From the NCBI RefSeq assembly GCF_014133895.1, contig NC_050727.1:124001-188000 (forward strand): DNA of 64,000 nucleotides, written 5' to 3'. The stretch is from Torulaspora globosa (lineage: Eukaryota; Ascomycota; Saccharomycetes; Saccharomycetales; Saccharomycetaceae). The notes under the pieces are model-generated. The model had not been told where the DNA came from and did not search any database. It was given only the letters and a program-made list of their open reading frames with translations. Positions 50,575 through 59,900 of this stretch are shown one piece after another. The position numbers and the translations under genes were made by a program. Position 1 is the first letter of the stretch, and each line of letters begins with the position of its first letter.

Positions 50575-51888
50575 CTAAGCCCTCAGACTCTTCTGATCCG
50601 TGTTGTTCTTCTTCCTCTGAATTTTCCTTCTCTCACCAAAATTTTCCTTCTCCATAGCCATGAGAGCTTCCCTCTTGGCCTTTGTAACTTTGTTTAACGA
50701 TTTTCGTATGACTGCGGTGTCGTGCACCTTGGTACACTCTTGCATCTTTTTATTGATCCGCGATTCGATGGCCTCGATTCTCGAGATGTCTCGTTGCGTT
50801 ATGAAGGATATGGCATCGCCACGCCTACCGGCACGCGCAGTACGACCAGACCTGTGAATGTATACGTCTGGGTCGGAAGGAATGTCGTAGTTGACAACCA
50901 GTTCAACCACCGGAATATCAAGACCTCTTGAAGCGACGTCTGTGGCTATGAGAACCCTAGCTGCATTGGCACGGAACCGTTGGAGCGAATTGGTCCTCTC
51001 CTGTTGGGGCATTTGGGAATGCAGAGAGGCCACCCTGATGTCCAGAGCTCTTAATGTTCTTCTCATGATCTCTGCTGCCATGGTTCTGTTCACAAAGACG
51101 ATAGCGCTGGAGTCCTTGTACTCCTCGCACGTCAACAGCTGATAGAGGTAGGCTTCCTTCACATGTTCCGGTACCAGAATGTACTCTGTCCTCAACGTGG
51201 ATGGCACGGCTACTTTATCCACGCTTTCAACCTCGTAACAGTATAAAGGGGGTTTATTCTCCTGGTCTGGGGCGTCCTGTAAGGCCCTAACCTGGTCGGT
51301 AATCGTGGCTGTAAACAGTAATGTCTGTCTTCTGTTCTTTGGCGGAAGGGCACCCACGCATACGTTGAGGTCATTCGCAAAAGTCTTTGTTAGCAGACTA
51401 TCAGCCTCATCGAGAACAAGAAACTTAGCTCGTTTTAATCCGCTTACCGTGTCCTCTCCGCTGTTGAGTATATGATGGGCCAGTCGCCCGGGGGTTGCGA
51501 TGATAAAATGCGGTCTCCTCTGCAACTCAAGCGCCTGGCTCACAATACTTTCACCACCTACGACGATGGATACTCGAATATTCATACTGCTTCCCAATGC
51601 GGTGAATTGCTCGGCGATTTGCATCGCTAGTTCTCTGGTCGGTGTCAGCACTACACCAAACATGCCGCTAGGGTCTTCAGACCATTTGGTCAGCATCGGT
51701 GCCGCAAAAGCAATCGTTTTACCAGAACCAGTCTTTGCACCACCGATACAGTCACCTCCCTTCAGAATTGGCGGAATACATGCCTTTTGAATCTGAGTAG
51801 GTTGTGTAATTTTCATCGCCATTAGGGAATCTACCAACCATCTGGGAAGACCCAACGACTTAAAATTGTTCTTGGACAATTCCGACAT
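50575..51888 (-). CDS. DBP8: DBP8, DEAD-box RNA helicase for 40S biogenesis
   Basis: Nucleolar ATP-dependent RNA helicase acting on pre-18S rRNA (activated by Esf2 in S. cerevisiae). The product is 437 residues from the ATG at 51888 (431 in S. cerevisiae). All helicase motifs are visible: Q motif PTQIQ, Walker A AKTGSGKT, PTRELA, DEAD in VLDEADSLL, TAT, ATDVASRGLDIP and HRSGRTARAGR. The C-terminal tail is strongly basic. Two tandem PAC elements and an RRPE stand in its promoter. Position matches YHR169W. Confidence 0.97.
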   Translation of the reverse strand: MSELSKNNFKSLGLPRWLVDSLMAMKITQPTQIQKACIPPILKGGDCIGGAKTGSGKTIAFAAPMLTKWSEDPSGMFGVVLTPTRELAMQIAEQFTALGSSMNIRVSIVVGGESIVSQALELQRRPHFIIATPGRLAHHILNSGEDTVSGLKRAKFLVLDEADSLLTKTFANDLNVCVGALPPKNRRQTLLFTATITDQVRALQDAPDQENKPPLYCYEVESVDKVAVPSTLRTEYILVPEHVKEAYLYQLLTCEEYKDSSAIVFVNRTMAAEIMRRTLRALDIRVASLHSQMPQQERTNSLQRFRANAARVLIATDVASRGLDIPVVELVVNYDIPSDPDVYIHRSGRTARAGRRGDAISFITQRDISRIEAIESRINKKMQECTKVHDTAVIRKSLNKVTKAKREALMAMEKENFGERRKIQRKKNNTDQKSLRA

Positions 51889-51921
51889 CCTCAAATATCT
51901 TCAAGCCTTTTCTACTGGTTT

Positions 51922-51965
51922 GCGATGAGATGCGATGAGCTGAGATTTGATACTGAAATTTTTCA
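51922..51965 (+). promoter_or_regulatory. Tandem PAC elements and RRPE before DBP8
   Basis: Two abutting PAC copies, GCGATGAGAT (51922-51931) and GCGATGAGCT (51932-51941), are followed by AAATTTTTCA (51956-51965), the reverse complement of the RRPE. They lie 34-77 bp upstream of the DBP8 ATG. Confidence 0.7.
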
Positions 51966-52142
51966 ACTCAAGGTCTTGGCACCTCGAAAAAATGATTTAC
52001 GTCAGAAATTAAATAGAAGCAACAGGTAGTTAAAAGTTGATAATATTTAAAGGCATTTGTTGCAGCCAGTACCGTGATTTGCATTAATACTGAAATAGAG
52101 AATATAAATATGTACAGGTGAGGTTCAAACTGATCTCTTGGT

Positions 52143-53783
52143 CTAGAAATGCCCGGTGGCTTGGGCGCACTTGGCCATTTTCTTCACCAGAATGTCAACA
52201 TTTTCTCCTTTTAGCGCACTCATCGGTAAGATGTCCCAGCTGTGTTCTTTACAGAATTCTGCGATTTCGTTAAATTTGTTTATAGGATGCTCCTTGTCGA
52301 AATCGATGTCAGCCTTGTTGCAAACAACGAGCACATTCTTACTCTTTGCTTTCTCTATTCCACCCAACTCATTGATGAGAGTCTGTAAGTCAGCCATAGG
52401 GTCATCATTAGCAATGCTAATTACGAATACCCAGCCTCTAGAACGTTCAATGTGCCTCAGGAATTCCAAACCCAAACCTTTGTCGTTGGAAGCATCCTTC
52501 ACAATACCGGGAATATCAGCAACCGTGAAACACGCCTCTCCCAAGCCCAAATCAATTGTTCCTATGGTAGGTGTCAAAGTTGTAAATTCCCAGTGTCCGA
52601 TCCTTGGGCGCGCATTGGAGATTCTGTTCAGGATGGTGGATTTTCCGGCATTTGGCAGGCCAACTAGGCCCAAATCAGCAATGCTTTTGAGTTCCAGCAT
52701 AAAATACTGCTCCAGACCTGCCCTCCCGGATTTTGCAAACCTTGGGTTTCTGATTAGATTGGTCAAAAAGTGCATGTTCCCAAGACCACCTTTTCCGCCC
52801 TTGAGCAGGCAAATAGGCTTCTTGGTAGGTTTGCCTAGATCAAGGCCAAATAGAGGGAATGTGTCTTCCTCGAGTTCTGTGTCATACAAGCTCATATCAT
52901 ATGACTCGACTTTCTTGTTTAGATCTATAAACCACTCCTTATCGTTATGATAGACTTCATCCTTCCCCTTAAAGATCCATCCTTCTCCCGGTCTATAGCT
53001 ATTTCTGAATAGCTGAATACATCGCGGAATGGGATCCAGCTCGAATCTTCCCCTGCATTGCAATTTCACCATGCTTTTATGCAATACTGACCTCACAGAT
53101 GACCCATTTCCAGAGCTCGGTCTCTGCTTCTGTATGAAATCCCGAGTAGACTTGGGATCCATGCACCATCGGATCACCGTACCCACCGGTACAGTGATCA
53201 GCATATCTTTACCGCGAGCACCATCCAGTTGATCTGCCCCGCCATTCGAGCCATCCTCCGCGATATAAGTCGTTCTAAGCTTTGACAACGAGTTTAAACC
53301 TTCCACAGCCTGCACGTAGATGCTACCACCGTCACCTCCATCACCGCCATCAGGCGGGCCTATCGACCTGCCGGCATCTCTGAAGAAGGAGACTGCGCCG
53401 TCGCCTCCACCACCACTTCGACACTTGATGATCCTCACATCTGCAAAGTTACCTTGTCTATGTTTATGCTTGTTAAAGGTCCCCAGGTACTTCATGGACG
53501 TAAAGTTTGCCAGCGAGCTCTCTACATTGATGTAATGCGTCTCAGGAGGGATGGAGAGAATGTTGATCGGGAATTCATTTGATTGGTGAGTGTCGTCTGT
53601 CAGCTCTTCACGGCTTTCAGACAAATTAGACGCTATCCTGGGGTCCCTTTTCGATTTCTTCAAATGATCAAGCCATTGCTCATTGGCAGCTGCCCTTGGT
53701 GCATTATCTGGAGCTTTGAGGGACTCTTGGCTGAAGAATCTGAGGTCTAACCGGACCACGGAGCTCCTAAAAGCTGCTCGCAT
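52143..53783 (-). CDS. MTG2: MTG2, mitochondrial Obg-family GTPase
   Basis: Mitochondrial GTPase needed for assembly of the large mitoribosomal subunit. The product is 546 residues (518 in S. cerevisiae) and starts with an Arg-rich, acid-free presequence (MRAAFRSSVVRLDLRFFS). The Obg fold at about 112-350 has the glycine-rich SGGGGDGAVSFFR and GGDGGDGGSIY. The G domain is at about 370-540: P-loop GLPNAGKST (375-382), TTLTPTIGTI (switch I), DIPG (423-426) and NKAD (489-492). An insertion splits the Obg fold (about 205-320), as in fungal members. Confidence 0.96.
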   Translation of the reverse strand: MRAAFRSSVVRLDLRFFSQESLKAPDNAPRAAANEQWLDHLKKSKRDPRIASNLSESREELTDDTHQSNEFPINILSIPPETHYINVESSLANFTSMKYLGTFNKHKHRQGNFADVRIIKCRSGGGGDGAVSFFRDAGRSIGPPDGGDGGDGGSIYVQAVEGLNSLSKLRTTYIAEDGSNGGADQLDGARGKDMLITVPVGTVIRWCMDPKSTRDFIQKQRPSSGNGSSVRSVLHKSMVKLQCRGRFELDPIPRCIQLFRNSYRPGEGWIFKGKDEVYHNDKEWFIDLNKKVESYDMSLYDTELEEDTFPLFGLDLGKPTKKPICLLKGGKGGLGNMHFLTNLIRNPRFAKSGRAGLEQYFMLELKSIADLGLVGLPNAGKSTILNRISNARPRIGHWEFTTLTPTIGTIDLGLGEACFTVADIPGIVKDASNDKGLGLEFLRHIERSRGWVFVISIANDDPMADLQTLINELGGIEKAKSKNVLVVCNKADIDFDKEHPINKFNEIAEFCKEHSWDILPMSALKGENVDILVKKMAKCAQATGHF

Positions 53784-53947
53784 CTTTCTCCGGAGGATTC
53801 CTGTCGCTATACTTCCATCTGGAGACGGTATGGCATCTCGGTCATCGTCTCGTTGCTTATGAGTGAGTTGGCGAAATACTATACACTTGAAGTTCGATAT
53901 AACTGAATATGCTGCTGGAAAGTTATTTGACGATGGATAACGTTTCG

Positions 53948-54724
53948 CTAACTGGCATTAGCCACTTGGCTATCTGTGCCATTTTCGAGTCGCTCTTGAC
54001 GCTGCAGTTTTGACTTCAGAGAATCTATATTCTGCAGCATTTTCTTCATGGAATGAGCACTGTCACCAAACATCCAATTCTCTATCGAGTCCCATTCTTT
54101 CCTCCAGTCACTTACTTCTTTGTTTAGGTCACGTAAAATGCCTTGCAGGGAGTGTCTATTCTCAATAGTGTACTTAGCGCGTTCCATCTTGATCTGGTCT
54201 AAATATCCATCCAAGCGAGCTACCGCGGCTTGGGGGTCTGTGTTACAGTCTCCTAGGTCCTCCAATATCGGCTGTAGGCTCTTAGGAGGATTCCACTTGT
54301 CCACCACGAATTCCGTCACACTGGGATCTGCTATTTCAATTTCTTTCACCAGATCGATCGATAACCGCTTCAGCAGGTTGACATAAGTCAAGTAATTTCT
54401 GCTGATGTTTTCTAGTAATGTGATAAATTCCGCCAGATTCTCGACGCTTTGTAGTCTTGCGTAATTGCTATTACGTCGAGTTCTCTGCAAAGCGGCGACC
54501 TGAGATTCCCTCGCTTGGTATTTTGAAAATCTTAGATCAACTGAACTCGCCACCAGGGAGCTGTATTCGTCTGACAATGACTCCAGAGTGTCCATTTGAG
54601 CCGATTCATCCTTGCTGGTATCGGTTAGTTCGTGTAAAACCCTGAACACAGAATTCAAATGCCTATAGTTTTCATGCAGTGCTTGCTCCTGCTCACATAG
54701 CCTTTCAAAACAACTATTGTCCAT
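53948..54724 (-). CDS. THP2: THP2, THO complex subunit
   Basis: Subunit of THO/TREX, which couples transcription elongation to mRNA packaging and export and prevents R-loops. The product is 258 residues from the ATG at 54724 (261 in S. cerevisiae); a TTG-initiated extension of 11 codons is rejected. It is almost wholly helical with coiled-coil stretches. Conserved blocks are NLLKRLSIDLVKEIEIADPSV-like (about 120-140), LDQIKMERAKY (about 190) and DSAHSMKKMLQNIDSLKS (about 220-238). It is divergent from CDC23 across 164 bp. Confidence 0.9.
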   Translation of the reverse strand: MDNSCFERLCEQEQALHENYRHLNSVFRVLHELTDTSKDESAQMDTLESLSDEYSSLVASSVDLRFSKYQARESQVAALQRTRRNSNYARLQSVENLAEFITLLENISRNYLTYVNLLKRLSIDLVKEIEIADPSVTEFVVDKWNPPKSLQPILEDLGDCNTDPQAAVARLDGYLDQIKMERAKYTIENRHSLQGILRDLNKEVSDWRKEWDSIENWMFGDSAHSMKKMLQNIDSLKSKLQRQERLENGTDSQVANAS

Positions 54725-54888
54725 CAATTGATACAGGTTCAGGTTCTTTATAGGCAACGCTCTCGCTAGCTAGCCTTTTTCGTTGCAGTTATAGTAAGTT
54801 ATTAGTAAACGATACTCATATATTTTGTGATGCGGCTTGACAACAATAGTCAATCCTGAGCAATACCAAGGCAATCAAGTACTTTCCA

Positions 54889-56742
54889 ATGAATCTTGAA
54901 GATCAGATCCAAGTTGTACAAGATATTAGACTGAGTCTGAGAAGATCAGCAACCAAGCTGTCTAAATTGAAGCTGTACAAATCTTCGAAATGGGCTGCCG
55001 AAGCATTGTGTGGCATGATAGAGCTTTCGAGTCTCACCGTATCAGATGCAGCTGGTTCTGCTAGTAGGGATGGGAACGATACGAGAGAGGACAACCAAGG
55101 TTATCAGGATTTCTCGGAACTTTCAGAGCAGGAGTACGACCTGTATTTATTGGCATCGACGCTGTTCGATTGTAAAGAATTTGATCGGTGTGCATTCTTC
55201 CTTAAAGATGTTTCAAATCCTTGTCTGAAGTTCCTCAAACTGTATGCTGAATATCTCAGCTGGGACAGCAAAGTTCGAAACAGTACGGAAGATATTCTAA
55301 CGTCTGGCAAGACACCGAGGCATATGATCCGCAATGCAAATCACGCGAATGATTCCAATAGAGAACTTGGATCGCGAGGGGCCTCCAAATCCCCGCTGTC
55401 AGGCGATGGGCAACAAGCAGACTCGCCTGTTATCATGAAGGAATTAACGTCCTTCCTCGAAAAGACTGAAACGCAGGAGACGGGCTCCAACATCGGTATT
55501 GCATTATTATACTACCTTAAAGGCATATTACTCAAGCACGATGACAACAAAAGTGAAGCAAGCTCGTGCTTTCTTCGATCGTTATCTTTGTATTCTTATA
55601 ACTGGACTTGTTGGGTTGAATTGTTAGACTGTCTTTCAAGATCAGATGAATCACTTTTGCTGCTGAAGCACATAGAAAGTAAACTGAAACTGCAATCAAA
55701 TGATAACATAAGGTCACAAAGTTCAATCCAGGATAATGCTATGATGAAATTCTTCAGGGTTGCCCTCTTCCAGGAGTTTAGTGGAAATGTTGATGTTTTC
55801 CTCGAGGAGCTACACTATCTGCATTCAATATTCCCTAATTTCACATATCTCAAGGCACAAAATGCTTTGATCAACTATAACTATATGGACTATGGGAACG
55901 CGGAGAGCCTGTTTGATCAAATTGTTAAGTCTGACCCATACCGACTAGATGACCTTGATACCTACTCCAATATACTGTACGTCATGCAAAAGCACTCGAA
56001 GCTCGCATATCTGGCACAATTCACATCTCACGTCGATAAATTTCGACCGGAGACGTGTTGCGCTATCGCAAATTACTATAGCGCTAGGCAGGAGCACGAA
56101 AAATCGATCATGTACTTTAGGAGGGCTCTGACTTTGAACAGAAATTGCACGAGCGCATGGACTCTGATGGGTCATGAGTTCGTTGAGCTGAGGAACTCTC
56201 ACGCAGCGATTGAATGTTACCGCAGAGCCGTGGACATTAATCCGAAGGATTTCAAAGCATGGTATGGTTTGGGCCAGGCATACGAGGTTCTTGACATGTA
56301 CCTTTATTCGTTGTACTACTTTCAAAAAGCATGCACACTCAAGCCACTAGATAGACGTATGTGGCAAGCTCTAGCATCGTGTTACTCGAAAGTCGGAAAC
56401 AGGCAGGAAGCAATAAAGTGCTACGAAAGAGCACTACAACTTTCCCTCAACGTGGATCAAGATAGTGTCCTTTTCTATCGTTTGGCAGAGCTCTACGAAC
56501 AGATTCATGACGTTGCGAACTGCAAAAAATTCATGGTACGCTGCGTAGATGTAGAGGAGGCTACTGAAGGACTGATAACTGACGAGACTGCCAAGGCGAG
56601 ACTCTGGCTGGCAAAGTTCGAAGCCAAGCGAAAGAACTATGAGCAAGCATATAACTACGCTGTAGGAGTGTCCCACGGTACCTCTCAGGAGATTGAAGAG
56701 GCAAGATCGATAGCTAGAGAGTGTAGACAGAGGATTCAATAG
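54889..56742 (+). CDS. CDC23: CDC23, APC/C TPR subunit (APC8)
   Basis: Structural subunit of the anaphase-promoting complex; its TPR superhelix binds activators and scaffolds the TPR lobe. The product is 617 residues (626 in S. cerevisiae). An N-terminal helical region with two acidic or poorly conserved linkers is followed by tandem TPRs from about residue 210, clearest at about 390-540 (YFRRALTLNRNCTSAWTLMG, CYRRAVDINPKDFKAWYGLG, YFQKACTLKPLDRRMWQALA, CYERALQLS). The C-terminus has no IR tail, as expected. PRP8 follows on the same strand. Confidence 0.96.
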   Translation: MNLEDQIQVVQDIRLSLRRSATKLSKLKLYKSSKWAAEALCGMIELSSLTVSDAAGSASRDGNDTREDNQGYQDFSELSEQEYDLYLLASTLFDCKEFDRCAFFLKDVSNPCLKFLKLYAEYLSWDSKVRNSTEDILTSGKTPRHMIRNANHANDSNRELGSRGASKSPLSGDGQQADSPVIMKELTSFLEKTETQETGSNIGIALLYYLKGILLKHDDNKSEASSCFLRSLSLYSYNWTCWVELLDCLSRSDESLLLLKHIESKLKLQSNDNIRSQSSIQDNAMMKFFRVALFQEFSGNVDVFLEELHYLHSIFPNFTYLKAQNALINYNYMDYGNAESLFDQIVKSDPYRLDDLDTYSNILYVMQKHSKLAYLAQFTSHVDKFRPETCCAIANYYSARQEHEKSIMYFRRALTLNRNCTSAWTLMGHEFVELRNSHAAIECYRRAVDINPKDFKAWYGLGQAYEVLDMYLYSLYYFQKACTLKPLDRRMWQALASCYSKVGNRQEAIKCYERALQLSLNVDQDSVLFYRLAELYEQIHDVANCKKFMVRCVDVEEATEGLITDETAKARLWLAKFEAKRKNYEQAYNYAVGVSHGTSQEIEEARSIARECRQRIQ

Positions 56743-56822
56743 CCTTTATAAAGGCTTTAGCTTTATCTCGTATCTAGCGACGTTGTTAGCGCCTAACCTG
56801 GTAAAAGTACTAGAAGACAAGT

Positions 56823-56830
56823 CTCATCGC
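56823..56830 (-). promoter_or_regulatory. PAC-like element between CDC23 and PRP8
   Basis: The minus strand reads GCGATGAG, the PAC core, 104-111 bp upstream of the PRP8 ATG. It has no RRPE partner, so its significance is uncertain. Confidence 0.3.
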
Positions 56831-56933
56831 ACTATAGCAAGGTGAAGGATCAACCGTCTTGACGAACGATATTGAACCACTTTGGTCTTAACTTACCCCA
56901 GATCAGGTTTGACACGCTTGGAATACTCAGACT

Positions 56934-59900
56934 ATGGTCGATCAAATTCCTCCAGTTTCTACAAAACAAACAGATGGACGCGGCTCAATATCTATAGGAT
57001 CTCTGCCGCCTCCTCCGCCTACTCAATTCGATGGGGATGAGCCGCCTCCTCCGCCACCAGGATTTGATGATGGAGCTCTACCTCCTCCCCCTCCTCCTCC
57101 TGGTTTCGAGGATGATATTTTACAGCCACCACCTCCGCCTCCGGACTTCGATTCAGATATCACAGAGAGTCGAATTATGCGAACACATGATTCTACCAGT
57201 CATGTAAGTGGTTATGAAAGAGCCGAGCTTGACAATGATTCGATTAGAATATCATCAGACCATAAGAGAAATTTAGAAAGCCGCTATGCCAGCAATAGTC
57301 AGAGGAAACGTTTAAAGAAGGGAAAAAGAAGCTCTAAGAAAGTGAGGGTTGCAACTCAAAAACCAGAAATGCCTCCCGAACACTTGCGGAAGATTATCGA
57401 TACTCATTCGGATATGGCATCTAAACGATTTAACTACGATAAAAGGGCTTTCTTGGGAGCTCTAAAGTACATGCCTCATGCTATGCTTAAACTTGTGGAA
57501 AACATGCCACAACCTTGGGAAGCGGTAAAGGAGGTCAAAGTTCTTTACCATGTGACGGGTGCTATCACATTCGTGAATGAGATTCCGCGTGTCATAGAAC
57601 CTATATACACCGCCCAGTGGGCCTCTATGTGGTTAGCAATGAGACGAGAAAAACGAGATAGATCTCATTTCAAGCGAATGAGGTTTCCAGCTTTTGATGA
57701 CGATGAGCCGCCTTTGTCATATGCACAAAACATACTGGCGTGCGAACCCTTAGACCCTATGCATTTGGACCTCGACAAGCTTGAAGATACATTTGTCAAG
57801 GATTGGTTTTACGACAGCCGACCTTTGGCCAATGATGAAGACAAGGTCAATGGTTCTTCATATAGGAGGTGGTTTTTGCCGCCACCAGTTATGGCAAACC
57901 TGCAAAGATTGGCCACTCCTTTGAGAAACGAAATCCAAGATCACAACTATTATTATCTTTTCGATAAGAAAGCTTTTCTAACATCAAAAGCCCTCAATAC
58001 AGCAATTCCGGGAGGACCAAAATTTGAACCGTTATATCCTCACGAGGAGGAGGAAGATTTCAATGAATTTAACTCTATTGATAGAATTATTTTTCGAGTT
58101 CCAATACGAAGCGAGTACAGAATAGCGTTCCCCCACCTCTATAACTCGCGCCCTCGGTCAGTTGAAATATCCTGGTATGGCGATCCCATTTCTTGCCTGA
58201 TAAAGAACCAAAACGACACAGAAAACCCCACTTTTTTTTTCCATTCCTCTTTAAATCCCATAATAGCCGAAAATGACAATACCAATATTCACAGACTTTC
58301 AGATTACAAAATTTCACTCCCGCAAGAGCTGACCCCCGCAATGGCTGATGAGGAGCTCGTTTTTCCTGATAGTAAAGATGCCTTCGAATTGTTTTTTTCT
58401 CCATTCCCATTTAACAAAAATTCTGGAAAAATGGTTAGAGCTCAGGATGTTCCGTTAATCAAAAGTTGGTATTTACAACATCCCGATGAAGAATATCCAA
58501 TCAAGACTAGAGTTTCTCATCAAAAACTTTTAAAAACGTATGTCTTGAATGAACTCAAACCGAAGAATGGCATTAGCACCAGAAAAGTCAAGCTTCTTAA
58601 AGATTTCAGGAATACCAAGTATTTTCAGCAGACGACGATAGATTGGGTAGAAGCAGGTCTTCAATTGTGTCGCCAAGGACACAATATGCTCAACTTACTT
58701 ATTCATCGCAGAGGCCTAACATATCTCCATCTAGATTACAATTTTAATTTGAAGCCAACCAAGACTTTGACAACCAAAGAACGTAAGAAGTCAAGGTTCG
58801 GTAATGCTTTTCATCTGATAAGGGAGTTACTGAAGGTCATCAAATTACTTGTCGACTCTCATGTGCAATATCGGCTTGGTAATGTCGACTCTTTTCAATT
58901 GGCAGACGCAATATATTACATTTTGAATCATCTTGGTCAGCTTACGGGGATTTACAGATACAAGTACAAGGTAATGCATCAAATTCGTGCATGTAAGGAT
59001 CTCAAGCATTTGGTATATTTCAGATTTAACAAGATAATAGGGAAAGGTCCTGGATGCGGCTTTTGGCAGCCGGCATGGAGGGTGTGGATATTCTTTATGA
59101 GAGGTATCATTCCGCTTCTGGAAAGATGGCTTGGTAACCTTCTCACTCGGCAATTCGAGGGTAGGTCCAATGAGATTATTAAAACGACAACAAAACAAAG
59201 AGCGGAGGCCTATTATGACCTAGAACTTCGAGCTTCGGTAATGAAAGACATTCTAGAAATGATCCCTGAAGGAATTAGGCAAAAAAAGGCGAGAACGGTT
59301 CTACAGCATCTGAGCGAAGCCTGGAGGTGCTGGAAGGCAAATATACCATGGGATGTTCCAGGAATGCCCGAGCCAATCAAGAACATAATCGAGAGATATA
59401 TAAAGGCCAAAGCTAATGGCTGGATCTCTGCGGCTCATCACAACCGAGAGCGAATGAGGCGGGGTGCGCACGTCGAAAAGACCGTAGTCAAAAAGAACTT
59501 GGGGCGGTTGACGAGGCTCTGGGTAAAAAATGAGCAAGAAAGACAACAGTTAATCGAAAAAAATGGCCCCGAAATCCAGCCAGACGAAGCAACAGCAATC
59601 TTCGCGACAATGGTCAACTGGCTCGAATCGCGCAACTTCTCACCCATACCGTTTCCTCCATTGGCGTACAAAAATGACACCAAGATTCTTGTTCTAGCAC
59701 TAGAGAATCTAAAGGATGTTTACAGTTCGAAAGTAAGACTAAACTCAACCGAACGTGAAGAACTGGCTTTAATCGAAGAGGCATTTGATAATCCGCACGA
59801 AACTTTGAACAGGATAAAAAAATATCTCTTGACTCAAAGAGTTTTTAAGTCGATTGATCTGACAATGGTTGACCACTATCGAACAATATCGCCGGTGTTC

